A DNA stretch of 64,000 bases, from NCBI GenBank assembly GCA_016860845.1, contig BOKF01000038.1, positions 17,100-81,099 on the forward strand. Reading direction: 5' to 3'. The position numbers and the translations under genes were made by a program. This DNA is from Chloroflexota bacterium (GTDB taxonomy: Bacteria > Chloroflexota > Anaerolineae > 4572-78 > J111). Positions 7,568 to 15,802 of the stretch are shown one piece after another; the stretch's first letter is position 1; the number at the start of each line of letters is the position of its first letter. Below the pieces are notes generated by a model. The model ran no database searches. It had not been told where the DNA came from and saw nothing but the letters and a program-made list of their open reading frames with translations.

Positions 7568-9009
7568 GCATTGATATTTGGACCACGGATGGCCGAGGTC
7601 AGCACGCCCACCAGGGCCACCCCAACCGCCACCATGAACCCGGCCCGAATCCCTTCGTAAGTCGCCGTGGCCGAACCGGCAACCTGGGCTTGAGCCTGAA
7701 CGGTGGTAAAGACAGCCCCGGCCAGCCCTACCCCCAAAACCATACCCATGTTACGCGCCGTGGCCATAATCCCTGAGGCAATGCCCCGCCGGTGCAGCGG
7801 CGCGGCCCCCAGCAGGGCGCTGGTGTTAGGCGAGATAAATACACCCGTCCCGAAGCCCACCGTTGCCAGAGAGAGGGCGACATAACTCAAGGGAGAGGCA
7901 GCCTGGACCTGGGCCAGGAGAAACAAGCCCAGCGCCATGACACCCATACCAAGCGTACTGAGCAAGCGCGCTCCCATCCGGTCCGACAGCGTCCCGCTTA
8001 GCGGAGCCATAATGGCCATGAGCACCGGCTGGGCGGTAAGAATCAGGCCCGCCTGGGCCGGACTCAGGCCGCGTGCCTGGATGAGGTAAAAGGGTAATAA
8101 AAACAAGCCGGTAAACAGGCAGATGTAGTTAAAGACGGCGCTGGCCGTCGAAGCGGAAAAGAGCGGCACGCGAAATAAGGTCAGATCGAGCATAGGGCTG
8201 CTTACCCGCCGCTCGATGAACACGAACACGGTCAGCAGGACAACCGCCGCTGCCAGGAGTCCCAAGATTGCCGGCGAACTCCAGCCCCAGGCGTGACCCT
8301 GATTCAACCCCAGCAGCAGCGCCACCAGTCCGGCCATAAAGGTGATCGCCCCGACCAGGTCAAATCGTTCCGCCCGCTCGGCGCCGGCATCGAGCGGGAT
8401 AAAGTACAGGCTGAGCAGCAGCGCCAACAGCCCGACCGGCAGGTTGATGTAGAACACCGCCCGCCAGCCATACTGGCTGGTCAACCAGCCGCCCAAAGAG
8501 GGGCCGACCGTCAGGCCCAAATAGGTCATGGTGGCTTGCAGGCCGAGCACCTGGCCACGCTGTTGGGCTGGAAAGTTTTTGGTCAGGATGGCCGGTGAGT
8601 TGGCCAGAAGCATGGCCCCACCCAACGCCTGCAAAGCCCTGGCGATGATCAAAAAACCAATCGAAGAGGCCAGGCCGCACAGGGCCGAACTGACCACAAA
8701 AACCAGAAAACCGGAGATATAAACCAATTTATGGCCGCGCATATCGCCCAGGCGGCCAAAACTGAGCAGCAGGCTGCTGACCACCAGCAAATAAACCGTC
8801 ACCACCCACTCGACACTGGCGACATCGCTGTTGAAGGCGCGGCTGACCACCGGCAGGATAATGTTGACCACGCTTCCATCCAGGGCGGTCATAAAACTGC
8901 CAACGCCGATAGCCAACAAGATCCACCATTTGGCTTCCAACCGGGCCGTTTCAACAGGCCTGGTCTCCTGAGTTACCGGCGGTGGCTGCGTCATCTGTTT
9001 GCTATCCAT
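7564..9009 (-). CDS. DHA2-family MFS transporter (14-TM drug efflux type)
   Basis: About 481 aa with some 14 predicted hydrophobic segments. Motifs of the DHA2 (EmrB/QacA) drug:proton antiporters are visible: ALDGSVVNIILPVV in TM1, SFGRLGDMRGHK in the 2-3 loop, ALQALGGAMLLANSPAI (motif C region) and YINLPVG. It likely exports hydrophobic compounds using the proton gradient. The longer start at 9057 would run through a palindromic repeat, so I prefer the ATG at 9009 (or 8994). No adjacent TetR/MarR regulator exists, so its inducer is unknown. Confidence 0.88.
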   Translation of the reverse strand: MDSKQMTQPPPVTQETRPVETARLEAKWWILLAIGVGSFMTALDGSVVNIILPVVSRAFNSDVASVEWVVTVYLLVVSSLLLSFGRLGDMRGHKLVYISGFLVFVVSSALCGLASSIGFLIIARALQALGGAMLLANSPAILTKNFPAQQRGQVLGLQATMTYLGLTVGPSLGGWLTSQYGWRAVFYINLPVGLLALLLSLYFIPLDAGAERAERFDLVGAITFMAGLVALLLGLNQGHAWGWSSPAILGLLAAAVVLLTVFVFIERRVSSPMLDLTLFRVPLFSASTASAVFNYICLFTGLFLLPFYLIQARGLSPAQAGLILTAQPVLMAIMAPLSGTLSDRMGARLLSTLGMGVMALGLFLLAQVQAASPLSYVALSLATVGFGTGVFISPNTSALLGAAPLHRRGIASGIMATARNMGMVLGVGLAGAVFTTVQAQAQVAGSATATYEGIRAGFMVAVGVALVGVLTSAIRGPNINA

Positions 9010-9053
9010 TGAGGCTCGATGTCCTAACCCGGACAAGCCGGAACCAAACAGGA

Positions 9054-9143
9054 ACACAGAGTTTCACCGAGGATTCGCAGAGATACACAGAGACTTTAAA
9101 ATTTCTCCGTGAACCTCTGCGCCTTCTCTGTGTCACTCTGTGT
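9054..9143. repeat. 90-bp imperfect palindrome (MITE-like intergenic repeat)
   Basis: The two 44-base halves are near-complementary without gaps; arms begin with ACACAGAG (9054) and end with CTCTGTGT (9143), with inner matches such as CGCAGAG/CTCTGCG. It lies between the MFS and msrB genes, both on the minus strand. No coding potential. Confidence 0.65.
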
Positions 9144-9185
9144 AAATTTTCTTGCTCAATGTACCAGAATCGTCTTGTTTAGGCA

Positions 9186-9641
9186 CTAATCGGAGTCCTG
9201 CCGGAACAGGCTGAGATATTCCCCGTACCCTTCTTCTTCCAACCTCTCAACCGGGATGAAGCGTAACGCCGCCGAATTCATGCAGTAGCGCAGGCCGGTT
9301 GGGGCCGGGCCATCGTCGAAAACATGGCCCAGGTGGGAGTCGGCGTGCTTTGAGCGCACTTCCGTGCGGACCATCCACAACTTGCGATCGGTGTGGGTGG
9401 CGATGTTGTCCGGCTCAAGGGGCTGGGTGAAGCTGGGCCAGCCGGTGCCGGAGTCATACTTGTCCAGAGAACTAAACAACGGCTCTCCGGAAACTACATC
9501 CACGTAGATGCCCGGTTTTTTGTTGTCCCAATAGGCATTGCGGAAGGGCGGCTCGGTGCCCTCGTGTTGCGTCACCTGATACTGTTCCGGTGATAATTTC
9601 TGGCGCAGTTCTGCATCGGACGGCTTGCTATACTCCTTCAT
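9186..9641 (-). CDS. msrB: Peptide-methionine (R)-S-oxide reductase
   Basis: A 151-aa MsrB that reduces methionine-R-sulfoxide in oxidised proteins. The family core is clear: [29 protein letters not shown] (63-71), [14 protein letters not shown] and the catalytic [11 protein letters not shown] with Cys120. The zinc-binding CxxC pairs of many MsrB proteins are absent (VVSGEPLF in place of CVVCG), so this is the zinc-free form. Cys120 is the only cysteine, so no resolving Cys exists within the chain and the sulfenic acid must be reduced directly by an outside thiol. Upstream AGGAGG-like site at about 9647-9653. Confidence 0.95.
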   Translation of the reverse strand: MKEYSKPSDAELRQKLSPEQYQVTQHEGTEPPFRNAYWDNKKPGIYVDVVSGEPLFSSLDKYDSGTGWPSFTQPLEPDNIATHTDRKLWMVRTEVRSKHADSHLGHVFDDGPAPTGLRYCMNSAALRFIPVERLEEEGYGEYLSLFRQDSD

Positions 9642-9663
9642 TTCTACCTCCTTTTCTCTTCTA

Positions 9664-11238
9664 CTATTTTGTCTCCTTGTCTATGCTATTACGCACCTGG
9701 AAGATTGCGGCATACTCGTCACGGAAAACTTCTTGCATGCCAGGATCGGTTTCGGCCTCGTCGAGAAAGTTCTTGTGGTTAAGATCGGTCAGGACGTAAT
9801 AAGCGCCAAAGGTGTCGGCAATAGTTCGGCTGGGGGGAATGACCCCGCCGTCGTTAATATCTCGCCACAAGTGATACAAGTTGGCATTATACAACTCCAT
9901 GTACGTTGGATCAAGACCCAGGGTGTAAACATTCTGGGTGTTATAGTAATAAAGTTGGGTAAAATCGTCCCAATCGGTTTGGTAAATCAGACTGCCCGGC
10001 GGCGTGTTGGCTTTTAGCCAGGCTGAGGCTGAGGCATAACGTTCATAGGGGTTAGTATCGTCCTGGACACTCTCCTGGGTAGCCTGCAGGTTGTAGGCGA
10101 GCAGCGGCAGCAGCATAAGGGTCATGATCAAGGGCCAGAGCTTCTTCAGCCAGGGGTTAGATACAAACCACTCTTCCAGCGGGGCCGACCAGGCCACAGC
10201 ACAGAACAAAAGCGCAAAAGCCGGATAGTATTCGATAAAACGCCGGGATTTAAAGAGCAGAAAGCCAAACAAAAGCGCAATAAAAAAAAGTGCGGCGGTA
10301 TTGGTGCTCATCCGGCGCTGGCTCAGGCCCAGGGCAAATGCGCCGAGCGCCAGGACCACCAGCGCCGGCGCGGAGTTCTCGACCAGGGTCCAGGTTTGGT
10401 AGGGATACCATTCGTTGCCCACTCTGCCGCTGGCGCTGTCGGTAAGTTTGGGCAGGGCGTGATGATAAATGAAGAGCAGGTTTTGAGGGAAGTAAGGATT
10501 GATAATTAAACCCAGGCCAATCCCCAGCCCGGCATAGACCAGCGGGCTGAGCTTAAGCCGGCGCTCCAGGAGCCAGTAACTCATAACATACAGAACAATT
10601 ATTAGCCCGATCAGCGGAAACGCATCGTAAAGCCAAACGTAAATGAAGGTCAACGGCAAGAGCCAGCGATACTGTTGGATCAAGGTGACATGCAGGATCA
10701 GGAACAGCATCAGCAGCGAAGCGCCCTGGACCCGGGTCATGCTCATGCGGTAGAGAAATGCCTCCGATACCGCCAGAAACCCCAGCGACCACAAGGCCGC
10801 ATAGGGCACGCGCTGCCCCCGCAGCAAAATCCAACCGGCGACAAAAGCCAGAGCCGGGAATATGACTCCGGCCCACTTGGCCCCCAGGCGCAGGTCGCCG
10901 TAAGTAAAGGGGATGAGCAGAACGTGATACAGAAAATGATGATCAACGTAATCCTGGGGATTCAAGATGGTCAAGGGCAGCCAGGGAAAAGCGGGCCGTA
11001 ACCCCTGTTCACGCATCACCTCGGCAAATCTGATATGAAAATAACTATCATTACTGACAAGATTGGGCGTAGAAAACTGGATAGCAGCCAAAAATATTAC
11101 AAAAAAGGCCAAAAGCCCAGCTCCGGTGAGAAGGGCAGGCCCGTAAGCTTGAACTACAAGCCGCCGACGCACGTTTTCGCCGGAATCAGCCGCAGCGCTC
11201 AACGAAGCGAGAAACAGTTTTATTCCTTCAATAGTCAT
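9664..11238 (-). CDS. GT-C membrane glycosyltransferase, STT3/AglB-like
   Basis: A 524-aa polytopic protein with about 11-13 hydrophobic segments followed by a soluble C-terminal part. The first extracytoplasmic loop has [14 protein letters not shown], similar to the Asp-containing loop of STT3-type oligosaccharyltransferases, and the tail has [14 protein letters not shown] where STT3 proteins carry WWDYG. Both are only loosely conserved, so assignment to the GT-C clan is firmer than to oligosaccharyltransferase itself. It probably uses a polyprenyl-linked sugar donor at the membrane. A minus-strand TGTGC-TATTAT promoter-like motif is at 11305-11315. Confidence 0.6.
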   Translation of the reverse strand: MTIEGIKLFLASLSAAADSGENVRRRLVVQAYGPALLTGAGLLAFFVIFLAAIQFSTPNLVSNDSYFHIRFAEVMREQGLRPAFPWLPLTILNPQDYVDHHFLYHVLLIPFTYGDLRLGAKWAGVIFPALAFVAGWILLRGQRVPYAALWSLGFLAVSEAFLYRMSMTRVQGASLLMLFLILHVTLIQQYRWLLPLTFIYVWLYDAFPLIGLIIVLYVMSYWLLERRLKLSPLVYAGLGIGLGLIINPYFPQNLLFIYHHALPKLTDSASGRVGNEWYPYQTWTLVENSAPALVVLALGAFALGLSQRRMSTNTAALFFIALLFGFLLFKSRRFIEYYPAFALLFCAVAWSAPLEEWFVSNPWLKKLWPLIMTLMLLPLLAYNLQATQESVQDDTNPYERYASASAWLKANTPPGSLIYQTDWDDFTQLYYYNTQNVYTLGLDPTYMELYNANLYHLWRDINDGGVIPPSRTIADTFGAYYVLTDLNHKNFLDEAETDPGMQEVFRDEYAAIFQVRNSIDKETK

Positions 11239-11304
11239 AAGCCCTTTTGCGTTCCACGAATAATTTCCTGGCTTTTGATTTTACCATCACTCGCCCTCAA
11301 TCAC

Positions 11305-11315
11305 ATAATAGCACA
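11305..11315 (-). promoter_or_regulatory. Extended -10 element (TGTGC-TATTAT) upstream of the GT-C gene
   Basis: Read on the minus strand, 67 bp before the GT-C start codon. It matches the TGTGC-TATAAT motif seen at several other starts in the window; no good -35 box is seen. Confidence 0.4.
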
Positions 11316-11360
11316 AAAATTCTAAACTGCTGTTTTTTATTATACGGCTCGATGTTTCCG

Positions 11361-11369
11361 TGCTATAAT
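11361..11369 (+). promoter_or_regulatory. Extended -10 promoter (TGC-TATAAT) upstream of DUF3224 gene
   Basis: TGC TATAAT preceded by GTG-like sequence; transcription would start near 11376 and run through the structured element at 11442-11537 before the DUF3224 start at 11561. Confidence 0.5.
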
Positions 11370-11441
11370 TCTTCTCACCTGGAAAAGTTAGTTGCAATAA
11401 GTCCAGGAGTCAAAATTAGATGGGGGAAAGGCTCAATATGG

Positions 11442-11537
11442 GTTTCAAGGAGCTTGAAAAATTTAGCTCACCTGGATTGCCAAATCCAGGCCATAGCCGC
11501 CGGATTTGACAATCCGGCGGGAGCAACTCCTTGAAAC
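11442..11537 (+). repeat. Branched inverted-repeat element (REPIN-like or structured 5' leader)
   Basis: Perfect 11-bp outer arms GTTTCAAGGAG (11442-11452) and CTCCTTGAAAC (11527-11537) enclose a GCTC/GAGC pair (11466-11469, 11521-11524) and two hairpins: CCTGGATT-gcca-AATCCAGG (11471-11490) and CCGCCGGATT-tgac-AATCCGGCGG (11497-11520). The two hairpins are inverted versions of one GGATTTGnCAATCC core. The fold is a four-way junction just ahead of the next gene. Confidence 0.6.
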
Positions 11538-11560
11538 ACATTAAAAGCCTAGGGAAAATT

Positions 11561-11989
11561 ATGAATGCAAAATATGGTTCTCATGCGGCGGGCACGCTTG
11601 AAACAAAGAGTTGGGATGAGAAAACCTGGGAGGGGCAGCCTGGAAACGAGGTTTCCGGGGCAAAACTGACCCGCGCCAGCGTGACCGCCGCCTTTCACGG
11701 CGACATCGAAGGCGAAAGCCGGCAGGAGTGGTTAATGAGCTACCGGAGTGATGTTTCCGCTGACTTTGTCGGCCTGGAGCGCGTCACCGGCCAGATCGGC
11801 GGCAGAATGGGGAGCTTTGTGCTTCAGCACAATGGAACCTATGAGAACGGCAAGCTGCAAAGCGCCTACATGGTGGTACCAGGCTCCGGGACGGGCGACC
11901 TGCACTGCCTGCGAGGTCAGGGCAGCTATGTTTTTGAGGGGCAGCACGGCGACCCCACCCGCTATACCCTCGACTTCGATTTCGAGTAA
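11561..11989 (+). CDS. DUF3224 domain protein
   Basis: A 142-aa protein of the DUF3224 family, an eight-stranded small beta-barrel fold: AAGTLETKSWDEKTWE at the N-terminus, a TGQIGGRMGSFVLQHNGTYENG middle and VVPGSGTGDLHCLRGQGSY near the end. No enzymatic role is established for the family. The ATG at 11561 follows AGGG with normal spacing; a longer frame begins at 11531 but would run through the repeat arm. It is preceded by the branched element and followed at once by a strong hairpin, so it is its own transcription unit. Confidence 0.8.
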   Translation: MNAKYGSHAAGTLETKSWDEKTWEGQPGNEVSGAKLTRASVTAAFHGDIEGESRQEWLMSYRSDVSADFVGLERVTGQIGGRMGSFVLQHNGTYENGKLQSAYMVVPGSGTGDLHCLRGQGSYVFEGQHGDPTRYTLDFDFE

Positions 11990-12021
11990 CTCGCGCCCAA
12001 ACTCCAGTTTGGGCGCGAGTT
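11988..12021. terminator. 16-bp perfect hairpin after DUF3224 gene
   Basis: AACTCGCGCCCAAACT pairs with its exact complement across a 2-nt centre, starting inside the stop codon. No T-run follows on either strand, so it may act as an mRNA 3' end stabiliser or bidirectional block between convergent genes rather than a classic intrinsic terminator. Confidence 0.55.
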
Positions 12022-12030
12022 AAAACTTTA

Positions 12031-13368
12031 TTACTTCGAAAGTCTGGCTGTGAAGCGGCCTCGTTTCAACAGCAGCCCGGTCGTAACCAGGCCGAGGCCA
12101 AGCACTATCACCAGCCCGATAGCCCCCACCTGCCCCGGCAGTTCACCCCCTGAAGTGGGCAGTTGGGCCGGGGCTGCCTCGGCAGCGGGCGCCTCGGCGG
12201 CTGGCGCTTCAGCGGCGGGGGGGGCGGCAGGAGGAGCAGCCGGTTCGGGTAAGGGGGTCCCGGCCTGACCGGTCAGCCCGTCGTACCTGACCACTTCCCC
12301 GGAACCAGGCGCGCCAATCCCATTAAGGGTTATATAGGCATCACCGTCGGCATTGAAGTCTATCGAAGTTGGGAACGATAAGCCGCTCAACACCACCTCT
12401 GAAGCATCCCCTTCTTTGACCCGGATAATCGCCCCGCTGTTAGGCGTAGGGCCTTGTTCGGTAAAAAGGCCAATCTGGACGGCATACAAATTGCCATCAG
12501 GGCCGCTGCGCAGGTCGGTCAACATCGTCAGACCGGTGGCATAGTCGCTCACCTGGCCGTCGGCAGTCACTCTGACCACCTTGGCCGAACCGGGCAGGAA
12601 GGGAAAGCCGGGCAGGAGCGAGACGTAGGCGTTCCCATCCGAGCCAAAGGCCACGCCGGTCGGCACCGGGTCAGCTTCCATCGCCCCCCCGCGAGCCTCA
12701 TTGGGCAGCGGGCTGGGCACACCATCAAAGACCGCAACCACATCAACCTGACCGGTCGCCGGATTTACCTTCAATAGATCGTTAGCGCCGGCGTCAGTGA
12801 CCCATAAGTTGCCGTTAGGGCCAGCCGCCAGGCCATAAGGGTGAGCTTCCTGGATAAATCCGTCAGGGTTCTGGTCACGCTCCAGGTTCCACAGGTTGGC
12901 GACTTCCGTAACCTGGCTGCCGTCAATTTTGGCCACAATCGCCATGTTGGGCGCCGCATCGGGGCCGGCTGCCTCGATCCAGAAACCGGTCGCGGCATAG
13001 AGCGTGTCGTTAAGTAAAGCCAGGCGATTGCCGCCGCTCGCTTCCATCCCTTGCAGCAGCGAGGGCAGATTGACCACCACATTCTGAGCGCCGTCGGGGG
13101 TGACCTGCACCACCTGGGCGGTCTCGCCCAGCTTGGCCGTTATCGCTTCGCCGGTGGCGGGGTCAACGCCAGGCACCTCGGTGTCGCCGCCCATGCCGGA
13201 ATCAATCACCCAGACACTCCCATCGGGGGCCACCAGCACGCCCATCGGGCCGTTTAACCCTGTGGCCACCGTCGTGCCGTCCTCCTGGGCGCTGCTAACC
13301 CCGGCGGCCGGAAGCAAAGCTAACGTCAAAATGAACACCAGGCTGGCTACGATCATTATCTTTCTCAT
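12031..13368 (-). CDS. ScyD/NHL-like secreted beta-propeller with LPxTG-like C-terminal anchor
   Basis: About 445 aa. The signal peptide starts at ATG 13368 (AAGGAG seven bases upstream), not at the longer frame. The body has repeating VTPDGAQNVVVN, AAGPNGNLWVTDAGAND, VTADGQVSDYATGL and SGPDGNLYAVQI blocks, typical of ScyD/ScyE and NHL propellers. The C-terminus has an Ala/Pro-rich spacer, LPTSGGELP, one hydrophobic helix and a basic tail, which resembles a sortase signal (LPTSG for LPxTG) or a simple membrane anchor. No sortase gene is in the window. Likely displayed at the cell surface; no catalytic residues recognised. Confidence 0.8.
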   Translation of the reverse strand: MRKIMIVASLVFILTLALLPAAGVSSAQEDGTTVATGLNGPMGVLVAPDGSVWVIDSGMGGDTEVPGVDPATGEAITAKLGETAQVVQVTPDGAQNVVVNLPSLLQGMEASGGNRLALLNDTLYAATGFWIEAAGPDAAPNMAIVAKIDGSQVTEVANLWNLERDQNPDGFIQEAHPYGLAAGPNGNLWVTDAGANDLLKVNPATGQVDVVAVFDGVPSPLPNEARGGAMEADPVPTGVAFGSDGNAYVSLLPGFPFLPGSAKVVRVTADGQVSDYATGLTMLTDLRSGPDGNLYAVQIGLFTEQGPTPNSGAIIRVKEGDASEVVLSGLSFPTSIDFNADGDAYITLNGIGAPGSGEVVRYDGLTGQAGTPLPEPAAPPAAPPAAEAPAAEAPAAEAAPAQLPTSGGELPGQVGAIGLVIVLGLGLVTTGLLLKRGRFTARLSK

Positions 13369-13508
13369 TCGACAACTCCTTTTTATTTTTAATTGATGAG
13401 ATTTCTGAACTTCTTGGTACAACCTGACCACCAAACTGCCGCTATTTGCTCATTTTGGGCTATGGGTCTCTTTTGATCATAAACACTATCCCCTCCTTGA
13501 AGAAAATA

Positions 13509-13522
13509 GTAGACGGTAGACA
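13509..13522 (+). repeat. Heptamer array, GTAGACG + GTAGACA
   Basis: Two tandem 7-nt units of the same word family as at 27982 and 51398, in the 270-bp gap between the ScyD-like and cytochrome genes. The rest of that gap holds C/G-rich CCCCTTCGGG-type short repeats. Confidence 0.6.
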
Positions 13523-13595
13523 GCCCACAGGGGGCCTTCGGCTCTAGACAGGGTAGTACATCTCTGCAACTTCACCCCTTCGGGTGCTGGCCGCG

Positions 13596-13619
13596 CCCCT
13601 TCGGGCGTCCCCGAAGGGG
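13596..13619. repeat. CCCCTTCGGG/CCCGAAGGGG hairpin downstream of the cytochrome gene
   Basis: Perfect 10-bp arms with a 4-nt loop, 20 bp after the cytochrome stop on the minus strand. A related CCCCTTCGGG lies at about 13576. No T-run follows, so a terminator role is unproven. Confidence 0.5.
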
Positions 13620-13638
13620 GAAAGGGTGTGCTACCTTG

Positions 13639-14397
13639 CTACCTTTGCTGCAGCAGCATCTGCACCAGCGCCTCAACATCAGCTTCGCTTAAATGAACAT
13701 AGGCGGGCATCTGGTGCTGAGTATTTTCATACCCGGCGACCAGATAAACCTTGGGGCTGATAATGCTCTCGTGAAGATACGCCGCAGCGGTTGTCGCCGC
13801 ACCCTTGTACTGGGCCTCGTGGACCCGCTGCTCGGCCCTCGTGCCGATCCCATTGTGGCTGGGGCCAAATTGGCCGGCAGTGCCGGCGGCGTCAAGCTGG
13901 TGACACAGGCCGCAGTACTGCTGCTTATAAATCTCAAAGCCGCGCTCAACCTGGGCAGGTGCGCTGGCGCTGTTAGACGCTGGCGGTATCGCCGAGGGGG
14001 TCAAAGTGGGGGATTGAACTGGCACGGGAGTAGCACTCGGCCTCACGGTGGGTGTGGTCGTTGGCGCGGGCGTGGGTGTGCTGGCCGGGGTGAAAGAGAC
14101 GGTTGGCACAGGGGTGGGGGTAGCAAGTGGTGTGAGAACCAACTGCGGGATGCTGGTCGGGGTGAAAGAGGCGCTGGGTGGGGGGGTGGAACTGATTGTT
14201 GGCGCCGGTGGGAGAGGAGGGGTTGGGGTGAAGGAAGGAGCCGGCGTCACGGTCACATCGCCGGAAGAAGCCGGAATCAGGGTTGCAGGCGACTTCTCAA
14301 CCGCGACCGGGGTCAAATTTGACCCGCTGGTGACCGGCACACAAGCAACACTCAAGCCAAACGGCAGAAGAAGAAGCAGCATCAGACAATTTTTCAT
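13639..14397 (-). CDS. Lipoprotein c-type cytochrome with Pro/Thr-rich linker
   Basis: About 252 aa. Start ATG 14397 follows GAGGGG; a longer frame would read through a palindromic repeat. The signal peptide ends in a lipobox-like LSVAC, so the protein should be lipid-anchored outside the membrane. A ~100-residue linker of P, T, S and V (TPTP-type repeats) follows, then a class I cytochrome c domain: QQYCGLCHQLDAAG (heme CxxCH) and a distal Met in HQMPAY. It would carry electrons on the outer face of the membrane. No oxidase or dehydrogenase partner is adjacent, so its donor and acceptor are unknown. Confidence 0.85.
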   Translation of the reverse strand: MKNCLMLLLLLPFGLSVACVPVTSGSNLTPVAVEKSPATLIPASSGDVTVTPAPSFTPTPPLPPAPTISSTPPPSASFTPTSIPQLVLTPLATPTPVPTVSFTPASTPTPAPTTTPTVRPSATPVPVQSPTLTPSAIPPASNSASAPAQVERGFEIYKQQYCGLCHQLDAAGTAGQFGPSHNGIGTRAEQRVHEAQYKGAATTAAAYLHESIISPKVYLVAGYENTQHQMPAYVHLSEADVEALVQMLLQQR

Positions 14398-14448
14398 CCC
14401 CTCTTTATTTTCCCCCTTTATTTGTGGACCGGGCAGTCGAAGGATTTG

Positions 14449-14520
14449 CCCCCCTCTAACTCCCCCCACAGGGGGGAGAATTAGCTTAAGTCCCTCCCTT
14501 TGGGAGGGATTTAGGGAGGG
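14449..14520. repeat. CCCTCC/GGGAGG palindromic element (copy i)
   Basis: Two stacked hairpins, CTCCCCC-caca-GGGGGGAG and CCCTCCC-ttt-GGGAGGG, with a third GGGAGGG at the end. Same composition as the elements at 27741, 38234 and 48628. It lies upstream of the cytochrome start. Confidence 0.6.
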
Positions 14521-14674
14521 CTTTTCCACTCACCGCATAACTCATATACATCTCAACTATAGGCCACTTCAGTGGCTCACACCAGGCCAAAAAATGACCA
14601 ATTTTTGCTCATTTCCTGGCCGCCCCCTTTGGCAGTCCCTACCATGCCGAACAACTTTTGTGGTTTTATTTAGT

Positions 14675-15316
14675 TCAGTAGGTACGAATATCTTTCAGTC
14701 GCTCAACTAACGGCTCAATCACAGTCTTTAACTGCTCCTGCGATGGGCCGACCACCTTTAAGGTGACCAGGGAATTAGAGAGATCGTCGCCGGCAATAGC
14801 GCCCAGGGCCACGATGTTCCCCCCAATCTCAAAAATGGCCTGGCTCACTTTAGCGATTTCACCCGGCCGGTTGTTCATCAGCACGCTGAGGCGCACCCCC
14901 TTCTCGCGCGCCCCCAGCAGTTCGAGAAAGGTCTTGAAAATGTCGGTCTCGGTGATGATGCCGATGATCTTATCCCCGTGCAGCACCGGCAGGCCGCCGA
15001 TCTTATGGTCCGCCATCTGGCGGGCGGCTTCCTCCAGCGGCGTATCTTCCTGGATCGTGATCACCTTTGTCGTCATCACCCGCTTCACGGTGATCTTGCT
15101 GACCAGGTCGTGGATCTCCCAAACGCTGAGCGAGGTAACGGGCGAGGGAGAAGCGTTAAGCAAATCCTTTTGGGCGACGATGCCGACCAGTTTACCATCC
15201 TTGACGACCGGCGCCCGCCGGATATGCTCGCTCTCCATCAATCTGAGCGCCTCCATAATGGGTGTATCGGGCGAAACAGTAATGACGGGGTGGGACATAC
15301 GTTCATTGACTAACAT
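14675..15316 (-). CDS. CBS-pair plus ACT domain protein (AcuB-like)
   Basis: A 213-aa protein with two CBS motifs (about residues 1-60, VNERMSHPVITVSPDTPI..., and 75-135, VKRVMTTKVITIQEDTPL...) forming one Bateman module, followed by an ACT domain (about 142-213, RLSVLMNNRPGEIAKVSQ). CBS pairs bind adenine nucleotides and ACT domains bind amino acids, so this is likely a small-ligand sensor. The architecture matches AcuB, linked in Bacillus to acetoin use, but no acetoin genes are nearby, so no pathway is assigned. A GGAGG site precedes the ATG by 5-6 bases. Confidence 0.85.
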   Translation of the reverse strand: MLVNERMSHPVITVSPDTPIMEALRLMESEHIRRAPVVKDGKLVGIVAQKDLLNASPSPVTSLSVWEIHDLVSKITVKRVMTTKVITIQEDTPLEEAARQMADHKIGGLPVLHGDKIIGIITETDIFKTFLELLGAREKGVRLSVLMNNRPGEIAKVSQAIFEIGGNIVALGAIAGDDLSNSLVTLKVVGPSQEQLKTVIEPLVERLKDIRTY

Positions 15317-15412
15317 AGGAACCTCCTCAAGGTTAAGGTTTGCAAGCTGTTTGAGCCGTGTTGTCCCGTTGGCGTGATGCTCCCCCGGCGCCTTTGCCGA
15401 ACGGGCAGCTAT

Positions 15413-15441
15413 ATTGTACCCTATTTTCTTATCTTTCTCAA
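15413..15441 (-). promoter_or_regulatory. Promoter for the CBS-ACT gene
   Basis: Minus strand TTGAGA (plus 15436-15441), 17-bp spacer, TACAAT (plus 15413-15418), giving a leader of about 90 nt. The 486-bp gap 15317-15802 otherwise holds the terminator and inverted repeat listed next; the 93-codon frame inside it (15438-15719) does not look coding. Confidence 0.55.
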
Positions 15442-15648
15442 TAGCGGAATGTTGAAACGTCCCCCTGATAATAAAAATCCGTTAAAGCGGTTAGAGTCCA
15501 GTGGTTAGGGCGTTTTGTCGCCACAACCTGTCTGTTTGGCGATGCCGAGACTCCACCCTCAAGTATATTATACTTATTGAGGATGAAAACTTGCATTTTT
15601 GGCCGACCTGTCGCCAGAAAAATGTCACTTTTTCCCCTTAACGAGTAT

Positions 15649-15675
15649 AAAAAATAGCCCGGTCTATGTCGGGCT
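15649..15675 (-). terminator. Intrinsic terminator of the methyltransferase gene
   Basis: On the minus strand AGCCCG-(8 nt)-CGGGCT is followed by ATTTTTT. It lies about 130 nt after the methyltransferase stop. Confidence 0.6.
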
Positions 15676-15710
15676 GTACTATTTTCAAGTAATAGAGAAA
15701 TCAGATAAAC

Positions 15711-15763
15711 GTCATACAATCTACGTCGAAAACTCAGGGGAAATTAGCGCCACATTGTATGAC
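15711..15763. repeat. Perfect 10-bp inverted repeat (GTCATACAAT/ATTGTATGAC)
   Basis: Arms at 15711-15720 and 15754-15763, 33 bp apart, between the methyltransferase stop and its terminator. May be a protein-binding site or a weak hairpin. Confidence 0.5.
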
Positions 15764-15802
15764 TTTAATTTGTCTATCTATAAGATATCGAGTTTGGGCC
15801 GC

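Noticed and set aside
12031..12250. True sortase substrate call for the ScyD-like protein
   Set aside because: LPTSG plus helix plus basic tail is suggestive, but no sortase gene is visible here and the helix alone could anchor it.
15438..15719. 93-codon minus-strand frame in the gap before the CBS-ACT gene
   Set aside because: Overlaps the promoter and terminator elements, mixed composition, no ribosome site and no recognisable protein pattern.
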